Shown: positions 30,492 to 39,099 of the stretch, in pieces
Layout of the letters: every line of letters begins with the position of its first letter
Numbering within the stretch: position 1 is the first letter of the stretch
NCBI RefSeq assembly: GCF_001456955.1
Contig: NZ_KQ758467.1
Span: 356,672-420,671 of the forward strand
Source of the DNA: Microbacterium enclense
GTDB taxonomy: Bacteria; Actinomycetota; Actinomycetes; Actinomycetales; Microbacteriaceae
Length of the DNA stretch: 64,000 nucleotides
Direction of reading: 5' to 3'
Program-made: the position numbers and the translations under genes
Notes under the pieces: model-generated
The model's input: only the letters and a program-made list of their open reading frames with translations
The model's database searches: none
Told to the model about the DNA's origin: nothing

Positions 30492-31457
30492 ATGACGATC
30501 ACCCAGGAGCAGGCCACCTGGTTCGCCCAGACCTTCGCGCAGATCGCCGACAACGTCGAGCGCGCCGTCCTCGGAAAGCGTCACGTCGTCGAACTCGTCC
30601 TCACGGCGATGCTCAGCGACGGTCACGTCCTCCTCGAAGACGTTCCCGGCACGGGCAAGACGTCGCTCGCCCGCGCCGTCGCGCAGTCGGTGCAGGGCAC
30701 GAACACCCGCATCCAGTTCACGCCCGATCTTCTGCCGGGCGACATCACGGGCATCACCGTCTACGACCAGAAGACCGGTTCGTTCGAGTTCCACACCGGA
30801 CCGATCTTCGCCAACATCGTGCTCGCCGACGAGATCAACCGGGCCAGCCCCAAGACCCAGTCGGCGCTGCTCGAGGTCATGGAGGAGGGCAAGGTCACCA
30901 TCGACGGCGTCTCCCGTGCGGTGGGCGTACCGTTCCTCGTCCTGGCGACGCAGAACCCCGTCGAGCAGGCCGGCACGTATCGCCTGCCCGAGGCTCAGCT
31001 CGATCGCTTCCTGCTGCGGACCTCGCTGGGCTACCCCGACCACGCCGCCACCGTCCGCATCCTCGACGGCGCACCGGTCGCCACCGCCGACCTGCGCCCC
31101 ATCATCACCCCGCAGGCGCTGGTCGGTATGGCCGACCTGGCGGCGTCCGTCTACGTCGACGCCCTCGTCCTCGACTACATCGCCCGGCTCGTGGATGCCA
31201 CCCGCGCGGCCGACGAGGTGCGCCTCGGCGTGAGCATCCGCGGTGCCCTCGCCCTGACCCGTGCCACTCGCGCCCGCGCGGCCGCACAGGGGCGCACCTA
31301 TGCCACCCCCGACGACGTCAAAGCCCTCGCGGTCGCGGTGCTCTCGCACCGGTTGATCCTCCACCCCGAGGCGGAGTTCGACGGCGTCACGCAGGAGGCC
31401 GTGATCGGTCAGGTGCTGCTGGACACCCTCCCGCCCACGCAGCGCGAGAGCGCATGA
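30492..31457 (+). CDS. MoxR-family AAA+ ATPase
   Basis: 321 aa. Walker A in EDVPGTGKTS (49-58), Walker B in IVLADE (109-114), sensor-1 ATQNP, and the LDRFLLR segment typical of MoxR. MoxR ATPases act as chaperone-like remodelers, usually next to DUF58/VWA proteins, and that partner gene follows here after 46 nt. ATG at 30492. It belongs to the same co-directional cluster as the kinase and the giant beta-domain protein. The substrate is unknown; maturation of the envelope proteins encoded around it is a reasonable inference only. Confidence 0.93.
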   Translation: MTITQEQATWFAQTFAQIADNVERAVLGKRHVVELVLTAMLSDGHVLLEDVPGTGKTSLARAVAQSVQGTNTRIQFTPDLLPGDITGITVYDQKTGSFEFHTGPIFANIVLADEINRASPKTQSALLEVMEEGKVTIDGVSRAVGVPFLVLATQNPVEQAGTYRLPEAQLDRFLLRTSLGYPDHAATVRILDGAPVATADLRPIITPQALVGMADLAASVYVDALVLDYIARLVDATRAADEVRLGVSIRGALALTRATRARAAAQGRTYATPDDVKALAVAVLSHRLILHPEAEFDGVTQEAVIGQVLLDTLPPTQRESA

Positions 31458-31503
31458 CGATGCCCCCGGCCGAGCAGGCCGCGGCGCCGACGGGAGGTGG
31501 CGC

Positions 31504-32880
31504 GTGCCCGAGTCCGATCTGACCGCGTCCCGCCTGACGCGCACGTCCGCGGCCACGATGCGCACGAGCTCGCGCACGTCGGTCACGTCGACCGCGGTGC
31601 GGCGTCAGCGCCGTATCGTGCGCGCCGTCGTCCGTGCGACCGAGGTGTGGCGTGCGCTCGTCGACGCGGTCGTGGCCGCCGCGCGCTGGGCCGGCCGGAC
31701 GGTGCGTCCGGCCGGAGCGGTCGTCGTGATCGTGGCGACGGTCGGTCTGGCACTCGGGACGGCGTTCGGATGGGTCGAGTGGATGGTCGCCGGCGTCGCC
31801 GGTCTGCTGCTCGTGGCCATGAGCGTCCCGTTCCTCTTCGGCGCCCGCGCCTACGACGTCGATCTCACGTTGCAGCACGAGCGCGTCGTCGCCGGGCACG
31901 GGGTGACGGGTGAGATCGTCGTGCGCAACCACAGTGCACGGCCCGCCCTGCCGGGGCGACTCGACATCCCCGTCGGACGCGGACTGGTGGAGTTCGCGGT
32001 GCCGTTCCTGCGGTCCGGCCACACATCGAGCGAGCCCCTGGAGATCCCTCCGCTTCCGCGCGGAGTCGTGCGGATCGGCCCGGTCACGACCGTGCGCAGC
32101 GACCCGGTCGGGCTGCTCCGCCGCGAGCACGCCTTCGACGACGTCCACGATCTCTTCGTGCATCCGCGCACCGTGGCGCTCCCCTCGACCAGCGCCGGAC
32201 TCATCCGCGATCTCGAGGGGAGCGCGACGCGCCGCCTCGTGGATGCCGACATGTCGTTCCACGCCATCCGCGAGTACGTGCCGGGCGATGCGCGCCGTCA
32301 GGTGCACTGGAAGTCGACGGCCAAGACCGGTCGACTCATGGTCCGGCAGTACGAGGAGTCCCGGCGCTCGCGCATGGCGATCGTGCTGGCCGCGGCGACA
32401 CCGGAGTACACGGATGCCGACGAGTACGAGCTCGCCGTCTCCGCCGCGGCGTCCCTGGGCTTGCGCGCCATCCGCGACGCCCGCGACGTCGACATCGTCA
32501 CCGGGTCGGAGATCCCCCGCGTGGTTAAGGGCCGCCTGCGCGCGATTCGACACATCCCGGTCGTCTCGCCGCGGACCATGCTCGACGGCTTCAGCGGCCT
32601 CGACCGGCACGACAACACGATGCCCGTCGAGGACGTCTGCCGCCTTGCATCCGAATCGACCGAGCGCTTGTCGATCGCCTTCGTCGTCGTGGGGGCGACC
32701 GTCCCCCTCGCACGGCTGCGGCAGGCGGCGCTGGCGTTCCCCACCGACACCGCGGTCGCCGCGGTCATCTGCGACGAGCGCGCGCATCCGCGCATGCAGA
32801 GCGTGGCCGGTCTCACGGTGCTGACCATCGGCACCCTCGACGATCTGTCGGGCCTGCTCGTGCGGGGAGCCGCTTCGTGA
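31504..32880 (+). CDS. DUF58 membrane protein
   Basis: 458 aa. Two adjacent membrane helices at about 70-115, an immunoglobulin-like region, then the DUF58 core AIREYVPGDARRQVHWKSTA and the following Rossmann-like VWA-type domain. This is the usual genetic partner of MoxR. GTG at 31504 with GGGAGG 6 nt upstream. The N-terminal ~60 residues are Arg/Thr/Ser-rich and could be a phosphorylated tail. The stop overlaps the next start (GTGA). Confidence 0.92.
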   Translation: MPESDLTASRLTRTSAATMRTSSRTSVTSTAVRRQRRIVRAVVRATEVWRALVDAVVAAARWAGRTVRPAGAVVVIVATVGLALGTAFGWVEWMVAGVAGLLLVAMSVPFLFGARAYDVDLTLQHERVVAGHGVTGEIVVRNHSARPALPGRLDIPVGRGLVEFAVPFLRSGHTSSEPLEIPPLPRGVVRIGPVTTVRSDPVGLLRREHAFDDVHDLFVHPRTVALPSTSAGLIRDLEGSATRRLVDADMSFHAIREYVPGDARRQVHWKSTAKTGRLMVRQYEESRRSRMAIVLAAATPEYTDADEYELAVSAAASLGLRAIRDARDVDIVTGSEIPRVVKGRLRAIRHIPVVSPRTMLDGFSGLDRHDNTMPVEDVCRLASESTERLSIAFVVVGATVPLARLRQAALAFPTDTAVAAVICDERAHPRMQSVAGLTVLTIGTLDDLSGLLVRGAAS

Positions 32881-35384
32881 CCGCCCGCCGGGACGCGCGC
32901 TCCGCGGCGCGCCGTCGCGAACCGTCGGCGACGCCCCGCCGGGTGGCAGGGGCTCTGTACACGGCGGCGTGCGTGGTGCTGGCTGCGGTGGCGGCGTGGC
33001 CCGTGTACGCCTCGGGGGCGTTCGTGCTGCTCGTGGTGGTGTCCGCGGCCGCTGCGGCGTCCGTCGTCGCCGTCGTCTCGTGGCGTCGGTGGGGCGGGTG
33101 GGCCCTCACGGCCGGGCTCGCGATCGCCTTCGCCGTCCTCTCCGTCCCCGTGGCGGTGCCGTCGCGCATGACGTCGTTGCCCGACGTGCTGCGCGGTCTC
33201 GGTGAGGCTTTCGCGGGGGTGATCGTCGCTTGGAAGGACCTGGTGACGGTCGACCTTCCGGTGGGGACGTATCGGAACCTCCTCGTCCCGGCGCTGGTGG
33301 TGTTCCTCGTGGGAACGGCCCTCACGCTGATGTTCTCGATCCGAGCGGACGGTCGCGCGCCGATCGCGGTGATCACCGGCATGGGGATGACCGGGTTCGG
33401 ACTCTTCTTCGGACGCGCCGCCACCAGCGCGCCGCTGCTGGTCGGGTCGATCGAGGTGCCGGCCCCTGCCGAGACCGCCGTGGGCCTCGGCGCGCTGCTC
33501 ACGGCGGTGCTGTGGCTCGCCTGGCGGACGCGCGAGGAGCGGGGGCGTGCGCTCGCCCGGGCGAGCGGCGTCGCCGCGAACGTCGGTCGGGGGGCGTCTG
33601 TCGCCGGGCGCCGCGCGGCCCTGGGCGCGGCGATGATCGTGGTCGCGGCGGTGGCGACCGTCGCCGTGGTGCCCTCCGCCGCGCGTGACGTCGACCGCCT
33701 CGTCCTCCGGTCCGCCGCCGGTCCGGAGCGCGAGATCGCGGAGGCGGCGAGTCCGCTGGCCGAGTACCGTGCGCTCTTCTCCGATACCCGCTCCGACGAC
33801 GTCCTTTTCCGCGTCGGCGGCAACGGCGCGCTTCCCGAACGCGTCCGCATCGCCACCCTCGACACGTACGACGGCGAGATCTTCCGCGCGTCCGGCGACG
33901 GGGGCGGCGGGTTCGTCCGCCTCCCGTCCTCCCGCGACGCCGGTGAGGGGCGCGACGTCGACGCGGACATCGAGATCGTCGACCTCGGCGGACTGTGGAT
34001 GCCGACGGCCGGGCGTCTCGCGGAGGCGACGTTCGACGGCGACCGCCGGGCTCTCCTGGCCGACCACTTCTACTACAGCGCCGAAACCCAGGCGGGCGTG
34101 CAGATCGCCGAGGGAGGGCTTCGCGCGGGCGACCGGTACCGCCTCAGAGCCGTCGAGCCGTCCGGCGCGGATCTCGCCTCGCTGTCGCCTCCCGGCGATG
34201 TTTCCGGGCTACCCGGCGGCGACAACCTGCGTCGGTGGGTGCAGGAGCACGCCGCGGGGTCTGGAGGTGCCGCCCTGCAGGGGCTCGTGCAGCTCCTCCG
34301 CGAGCGCGGGTATCTCAGCCACAGCCTGGCTCTCGAGGGGGCACCGGCGCCGGCCTGGACGGCGGACCTGCCCGGGTACCAGCTCCAGCCGAGCGCCTCC
34401 GGCCACTCGCTCGCTCGGATCGACCGCATGTTCGAGCGTTTGCTCGAGCGGGAGGACGACCCGCGGGCCGCCGCGTCCGACAATTTCGTCGCCGCCGTGG
34501 GCGACGACGAGCAGTTCTCGGTCGCGACCGCCTTGATCGCCCGCGAGTTGGGGTTCCCCGCTCGTGTCGTGGTGGGCACGCGGCTGCGTTCGTCGGATTC
34601 GTCGCTCCCCACGTGCGAGGCGGGGGAGTGCCGCGCGCGGGACGTGAGCGCCTGGACCGAGGTGCAGGGAGCAGACGGTCGGTGGACGCCGGTCGACGTC
34701 ACGCCCCAGTGGGCGCAGTCGCCGAGTCTCGAGGTCACCCAGCAGCAGGACCCCGAGAACGTCACCGAGGTGCGGCCCGACACCGTGGAGGAGGTCGTCC
34801 CGCCCGAGCCGGTGCAGGAGGACGACGCCCTCGACGACGACCGCTCCACCGACGACGGCGTCGACCTGATCTGGCTGTGGGCACTCCTTCGCATCGGGGG
34901 CATCGCGGTGCTCGGCCTGCTGGTGGTCCTCGGGCCTTTCCTGGCCGTCATCGTCGCCAAGGCGCTGCGCCGGCGCGGTCGCCGGCTCGCGCCCGATCCC
35001 CGCGACGCGATCGCGGGCGGATGGGACGAGTACGTCGATGCCGGGGTCGACTCCCGCCGGGTGGTGCCGCGCGCACCGACGCGTCGCGAGACCGCCGCCG
35101 CCTTCGCCACACCGGGGGGCCTGCGATTGGCCGATGACGCCGACCGCGCCGTGTTCTCGGCCGCGTCGGTGAGCGCCGACGAGGCCGCGGCCTTCTGGCG
35201 CATCGTCGACGAGGAGCGGCGCGCCCTTCGGAGTCGACAGAGCCGATGGCAGCGGCTGCGCGCGGCCGTATCGTTGAGATCGTTCCTGCGGTTCCTCGCC
35301 CCTCGCCGTTCGCGGCAGCGGCCGCCGCATCGCGACGAGAGGGGGAAGCGTCCCGCGGCTCACGGGGGACGCGACACGACATGA
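32877..35384 (+). CDS. TgpA-like membrane protein with degenerate transglutaminase domain
   Basis: 835 aa. About five to six membrane helices occupy residues 20-270, then an extracellular region, a transglutaminase-fold core at about 530-615, an acidic Asp/Glu-rich spacer, one more membrane helix (LLRIGGIAVLGLLVVLGPFLAVIV) and a cytoplasmic tail. In the core the family motif G-x-C-x-x-F reads GDDEQF, with Asp544 at the Cys position. The His of H-A-W is Ser591, while the Asp (607, in PVDVTP) is kept. It is therefore probably not a cysteine-type enzyme. Overlaps DUF58 (GTGA) and the FHA gene (ATGA). Confidence 0.9.
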   Translation: MTARRDARSAARRREPSATPRRVAGALYTAACVVLAAVAAWPVYASGAFVLLVVVSAAAAASVVAVVSWRRWGGWALTAGLAIAFAVLSVPVAVPSRMTSLPDVLRGLGEAFAGVIVAWKDLVTVDLPVGTYRNLLVPALVVFLVGTALTLMFSIRADGRAPIAVITGMGMTGFGLFFGRAATSAPLLVGSIEVPAPAETAVGLGALLTAVLWLAWRTREERGRALARASGVAANVGRGASVAGRRAALGAAMIVVAAVATVAVVPSAARDVDRLVLRSAAGPEREIAEAASPLAEYRALFSDTRSDDVLFRVGGNGALPERVRIATLDTYDGEIFRASGDGGGGFVRLPSSRDAGEGRDVDADIEIVDLGGLWMPTAGRLAEATFDGDRRALLADHFYYSAETQAGVQIAEGGLRAGDRYRLRAVEPSGADLASLSPPGDVSGLPGGDNLRRWVQEHAAGSGGAALQGLVQLLRERGYLSHSLALEGAPAPAWTADLPGYQLQPSASGHSLARIDRMFERLLEREDDPRAAASDNFVAAVGDDEQFSVATALIARELGFPARVVVGTRLRSSDSSLPTCEAGECRARDVSAWTEVQGADGRWTPVDVTPQWAQSPSLEVTQQQDPENVTEVRPDTVEEVVPPEPVQEDDALDDDRSTDDGVDLIWLWALLRIGGIAVLGLLVVLGPFLAVIVAKALRRRGRRLAPDPRDAIAGGWDEYVDAGVDSRRVVPRAPTRRETAAAFATPGGLRLADDADRAVFSAASVSADEAAAFWRIVDEERRALRSRQSRWQRLRAAVSLRSFLRFLAPRRSRQRPPHRDERGKRPAAHGGRDTT

Positions 35385-37075
35385 CCGATTCGACCATGGT
35401 GGTTCTCGGGATGACGTCGCTCGCGCTCGTCGTCGTGCTCTACGTCTGGTTCGCCCTGGCGCTGGCCGCGATGTTCGAGAAGATGGGCGAGCCGACCTGG
35501 AAGGCGTGGGTACCCATCGTCAACGTCGCGACGGTGCTGCAGCGGGGCGACTTCTCGCCGTGGCTCGTCCTGCTGAACGTGGTGCCGCTGTTCGGCGCGG
35601 TCGCCTTCGTGATCGTCTTCATCGTCGCCGTCCGTCGCATCACGGTCGGTTTCGGCGGCGGCGTCGGGTTGACCGTGGTCGGTGCCCTCGTCCCCGTGGT
35701 GTGGGCCAGCATCCTGGGGTGGGGATCAGCGCGTTGGACGGGCGAGGGCGGTGCCGGGCTCGTGGACGAGCGGTCCGGGCCCTTCCGCCGAGGTGATGAC
35801 CACGCACCGGCGTACGTCCCTCTCGTCGGCGGTTGGACGCCGCAGGTCGCGGGCGCGACGGATGCGCCGGGCTCCGACCGCGGCGGGTGGGCACCCGCCG
35901 GCGGGGCCGCGACGCGCGAGCCGGGGAGCGAGCACGCTCGCTGGATTCCGGACGCACCGGCCCCCGAGCGCGAGGGACCCGGCTCCGCGCTCCCGTCCGA
36001 ACCGGTCGTCCTGCCTTTCGCCGCACCATCGACCCCGCTGGCGGATGCCGTGCCCTCCTCGATCGACTGGTCGGCCCCGGCCGATCGGGGGCCGGTGTCG
36101 TTCGAGGAGCAGCGACCGATCGGCGGGTCCGCGCGACACGGTCGAACGGGGACCGATGCCGACGAATCGATGTCCGACGTGCTGGATGCGTTGCGCGACG
36201 AGAGGCCGCGCGGCGCGGGCGGTCTGCGTCGAGGGCTCGGGGTGGACGCGCTGCAGGGGCTGTCCGCCACGCGTGCCGATGAGGAGAACGCACCGACGGA
36301 TGGACCGCGGGTCGTGCTCGACGCCTCGATCTCCGGCGGAGCGCCCCGCGCCGGCGAGCCCTCCGCCCCCTCGTCGTCCGAGCGACCCGACGATTCCGTC
36401 GACGCCGTCGCCGACCCGGAGCCGCCGGACGCCCCCTGGAGCACTCCGTCGCGACGGGCGCAGCGATCCGCTTCGGAGCCCGCGGCGCCGATCGCCGACG
36501 TCCCCCTCACGCGTCCGTCGCCCGAGACGGCGGCGATCGCCCGGCCGTCGGTCGTCGCCCCCGGAGAAGAGTTCCCCGAGCTGTCGGAGGCCGTGTCGGC
36601 CGTCTCCGAGGTGCCGGAGGCGGGCTCCCCGCGACCGGCTCGCACCTCCGTGTCGTCGCTGTACGCGCAATCGGCGGTCCCCGACGTCTCCGACGACGAC
36701 GCGGACGCCCTCGACCGCACCGTGGTGACCAGACGCAAGCGGATTCCGTGGATGCTGGTGCCCCCCGGAGGTGCTCCGGTCGCGTTGACCTCCGATGTCG
36801 TCATCCTGGGCCGCCGGCCCGTTCCGGATGCCGCCCATCCCGACGCGCAGCTCGTGGCGATCTCCGACGAGACGCGCACGGTGTCGAAGACCCACGCCCG
36901 GCTGCAGTTGCGCGGCGACACCTGGTTCGTCACCGATCTGGACTCCACGAACGGCGTGCTGTTCGCGACCCTGATGGGCACCGAGGTCGAGGCCCCGCGG
37001 GGGGAGGAGATCGAGGCCGGCGCACGATTCTTCCTGGGAGACGCGGAGGTCCGACTGGCGCGGAGCGACGCATGA
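35381..37075 (+). CDS. Membrane FHA-domain protein with N-terminal DUF5684-like helices
   Basis: 564 aa. Residues 1 to about 125 form about four membrane helices with the GEPTWKAWVPIVNV signature of small DUF5684-like domains. Residues about 130-450 are a disordered Pro/Ala/Ser/Asp-rich linker. Residues about 460-560 are a forkhead-associated domain with VILGRRP, VSKTHARL and DLDSTNGV intact, so phosphothreonine binding is expected. Just before the FHA domain is LDRTVVTRR, a likely phosphoacceptor. It would read the output of the kinase encoded in the same cluster. ATG overlaps the preceding stop, and its own stop overlaps the next ATG. Confidence 0.9.
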   Translation: MTDSTMVVLGMTSLALVVVLYVWFALALAAMFEKMGEPTWKAWVPIVNVATVLQRGDFSPWLVLLNVVPLFGAVAFVIVFIVAVRRITVGFGGGVGLTVVGALVPVVWASILGWGSARWTGEGGAGLVDERSGPFRRGDDHAPAYVPLVGGWTPQVAGATDAPGSDRGGWAPAGGAATREPGSEHARWIPDAPAPEREGPGSALPSEPVVLPFAAPSTPLADAVPSSIDWSAPADRGPVSFEEQRPIGGSARHGRTGTDADESMSDVLDALRDERPRGAGGLRRGLGVDALQGLSATRADEENAPTDGPRVVLDASISGGAPRAGEPSAPSSSERPDDSVDAVADPEPPDAPWSTPSRRAQRSASEPAAPIADVPLTRPSPETAAIARPSVVAPGEEFPELSEAVSAVSEVPEAGSPRPARTSVSSLYAQSAVPDVSDDDADALDRTVVTRRKRIPWMLVPPGGAPVALTSDVVILGRRPVPDAAHPDAQLVAISDETRTVSKTHARLQLRGDTWFVTDLDSTNGVLFATLMGTEVEAPRGEEIEAGARFFLGDAEVRLARSDA

Positions 37076-37815
37076 GCACGCCCGGTGGGCCGGACGACGA
37101 CGTCGACGATGTGACGCTCTGGGCCGGTCGTTTGCGGGCGTGGCCGGTCGTGCCGACGCTCGACGAGGGCGACGACGCGACCGTGCGCTCAGCCCGAAGC
37201 ACTCCGGCCGCCGACGACGAGGCGTCCGAGGAGGTCATCGATCCCGTCGACGACACCATCCTTCTCCGTCCGGCTGCGCGGCGGTCCGAGGCGCCGCCGA
37301 CATCGACGGCCGATCCTGCGCCTGAGCGAGACGTCCCCGGGCGGGACGCCCCCGAGCGGGACGCCCCCGAGCGGGACGCCCCCGATGAGGACACCGCCCC
37401 GTCCCGGTCGACCGGCACCCGCGCCGAGCGCCGCGCGCGCGAAGCCGATGCCATCGACGCGTTCAGCGAGGCGGCGGGGACCGACACCGTCGCCCATGCG
37501 GTGGAGGTCGACGACACGACGGCGGGCTCCCGCCCTCGCGCCGGGGAGCCCGCCCCACCGCGTATCGACGACGCCTCGGGCGCGGTGCGCGAGGCGCGAT
37601 CGCCCGTCGCACTCGGTCGAGAGGCGTACGGGCCGCGCGCCGACGCCCCGGTCCGGGTGGCGCGGAGGGCGGCGGACCCGCGTCCTTCGATGACGAACGC
37701 CGCGGCGGCGCACCCGCGGCGCACCCGAGGAGGTGCGCGACTGCTGATCCTGCTGGCCGTGATGGTCGCGGTCGTGGCCGTCGCTGGGGTCGGGGTCGCG
37801 CTGCTGCTCGGCTGA
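37072..37815 (+). CDS. Tail-anchored acidic protein, last gene of the kinase cluster
   Basis: 247 aa. A long acidic, low-complexity cytoplasmic region ends in one C-terminal membrane helix ([24 protein letters not shown]). It contains threonine sites in acidic context, such as DDVTLW, DDATVR and DDTILLRP, which resemble phosphothreonine motifs read by FHA domains, and a 5-residue repeat, PERDA. No domain was recognised. The start ATG overlaps the FHA stop (ATGA). It may be a kinase substrate that docks on the FHA protein, which is inference. Confidence 0.75.
   Translation: MSTPGGPDDDVDDVTLWAGRLRAWPVVPTLDEGDDATVRSARSTPAADDEASEEVIDPVDDTILLRPAARRSEAPPTSTADPAPERDVPGRDAPERDAPERDAPDEDTAPSRSTGTRAERRAREADAIDAFSEAAGTDTVAHAVEVDDTTAGSRPRAGEPAPPRIDDASGAVREARSPVALGREAYGPRADAPVRVARRAADPRPSMTNAAAAHPRRTRGGARLLILLAVMVAVVAVAGVGVALLLG
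37341..37385 (+). repeat. 15-bp in-frame tandem repeat, three copies
   Basis: Unit GCGGGACGCCCCCGA repeated exactly three times (37341, 37356, 37371), encoding R-D-A-P-E/D in the tail-anchored protein. Copy number may vary by slippage. Confidence 0.85.
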
Positions 37816-37858
37816 CCGCGCGCCATCCGAGGCTCCGTGGGGCATCCTCCGCGCATGT

Positions 37859-37887
37859 TTGCCGCACCCCCGGAGAACGCGTATCAT
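37859..37887 (+). promoter_or_regulatory. str operon promoter
   Basis: TTGCCG, 17-nt spacer, TATCAT at 37882-37887. It leaves a ~270-nt leader before rpsL. The 352-nt gap 37816-38167 holds this promoter and the leader hairpin and no gene. An in-frame extension of rpsL into it is open but lacks coding character. Confidence 0.6.
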
Positions 37888-38122
37888 TGAGCGGGTGTGC
37901 GTTCACGCGCGCCGTGCGTCATGCCCTCGGGCGTGTCCTGCGGATCAACGCTCGCACCATCTCAGGGATCGGCCTGCGAACAGGTCGCCCCCACGGCATA
38001 TCCACCGCGAAGCGCGCCAGATCATTCTTGCGCGGGGAGGATCACACGTGAGCCCGACACGTCACGAATCGCAAGATGAGCGACATGACGGGGGAGACAC
38101 GACGCTGTCACCGTGCAGCACC

Positions 38123-38150
38123 CTGGGCACCACCGAGAGGCAGTGCCCAG
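38123..38150 (+). promoter_or_regulatory. Leader hairpin just upstream of rpsL
   Basis: Perfect 8-bp stem CTGGGCAC (38123-38130) with GTGCCCAG (38143-38150), ending 17 nt before the rpsL GTG, close to its ribosome-binding site. A candidate for translational feedback control of the str operon. Confidence 0.45.
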
Positions 38151-38167
38151 CCGAACAAGGAGAGAAC

Positions 38168-38536
38168 GTGCCAACCATTCAGCAGTTGGTTCGCAAGGGC
38201 CGCTCGCCGAAGGTCTCGAAGACCAAGGCGCCCGCGCTGAAGTCGAACCCCCAGCAGGCCGGCGTGTGCACCCGCGTGTACACCACGACCCCCAAGAAGC
38301 CGAACTCGGCCATGCGCAAGGTCGCCCGTGTGAAGCTGCGCAACGGCACCGAGGTCACCGCCTACATCCCCGGCGAGGGCCACAACCTGCAGGAGCACTC
38401 GCTCGTGCTCGTCCGCGGCGGTCGCGTCAAGGACCTCCCCGGTGTCCGTTACAAGATCGTCCGCGGTGCGCTCGACACCCAGGCTGTCAAGAACCGTAAG
38501 CAGGCTCGCAGCCGCTACGGCGCGAAGAAGGGCTGA
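38168..38536 (+). CDS. rpsL: Ribosomal protein S12
   Basis: 122 aa, decoding-centre protein of the 30S subunit. [12 protein letters not shown] start and [12 protein letters not shown] with Lys43 at the streptomycin-contact position, and DLPGVRYK with its Lys, are all wild-type-like. GTG start at 38168 with AAGGAGAG upstream. First gene of the str operon, followed by rpsG after 5 nt. Confidence 0.98.
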   Translation: MPTIQQLVRKGRSPKVSKTKAPALKSNPQQAGVCTRVYTTTPKKPNSAMRKVARVKLRNGTEVTAYIPGEGHNLQEHSLVLVRGGRVKDLPGVRYKIVRGALDTQAVKNRKQARSRYGAKKG

Positions 38537-38541
38537 GAACC

Positions 38542-39012
38542 ATGCCTCGTAAGGGTCCCGCCCCGAAGCGTCCCGTCGTCAACGACCCGGTGTACGGCGC
38601 CCCCGTCGTCACCCAGCTCGTCAACAAGATCCTCGTCGACGGCAAGAAGTCCATCGCCGAGTCGATCGTCTACGACGCCCTCAAGGGCGTCGAGGCGAAG
38701 AACAGCCAGGACGCGGTCGCCACGCTCAAGAAGGCGCTCGACAACGTCCGTCCCACCCTCGAGGTCAAGAGCCGCCGTGTCGGCGGCTCGACCTACCAGG
38801 TTCCCGTCGAGGTCAAGCCGCACCGTGCGAACACCCTCGCGCTGCGCTGGCTCGTGAGCTACGCCAAGGGTCGTCGTGAGAAGACGATGACCGAGCGTCT
38901 GCAGAACGAGATCCTCGACGCCTCGAACGGCCTCGGTGCCGCGGTCAAGCGCCGCGAGGACACCCACAAGATGGCCGAGTCGAACCGCGCCTTCGCGCAC
39001 TACCGCTGGTAA
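38542..39012 (+). CDS. rpsG: Ribosomal protein S7
   Basis: 156 aa, standard length. [12 protein letters not shown] start, then the conserved [12 protein letters not shown] and [16 protein letters not shown] segments. It nucleates assembly of the 30S head. Five nt after rpsL. A long hairpin separates it from fusA. Confidence 0.98.
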   Translation: MPRKGPAPKRPVVNDPVYGAPVVTQLVNKILVDGKKSIAESIVYDALKGVEAKNSQDAVATLKKALDNVRPTLEVKSRRVGGSTYQVPVEVKPHRANTLALRWLVSYAKGRREKTMTERLQNEILDASNGLGAAVKRREDTHKMAESNRAFAHYRW

Positions 39013-39018
39013 AACCCG

Positions 39019-39057
39019 CGGAGGGTCCGTGACCGAACCCCGGTCGCGGACCCTCCG
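39019..39057 (+). promoter_or_regulatory. Hairpin between rpsG and fusA
   Basis: 11-bp perfect outer stem (39019-39029 with 39047-39057) and a 5-bp inner stem (39031-39035 with 39041-39045). No T-run follows. It may attenuate fusA or act as an S7 or processing site. Confidence 0.6.
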
Positions 39058-39099
39058 ATGGGCCCGGCATCAACCTCCCAACAGGTAAGGAAGACACCC

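Noticed and set aside
31454..31522. 22-codon frame starting inside the MoxR stop
   Set aside because: Overlaps the DUF58 start and its ribosome-binding site; no conservation evidence.
37859..38167. N-terminal extension of rpsL through its leader
   Set aside because: Would cover the str promoter and leader hairpin; the canonical S12 start is the GTG at 38168.
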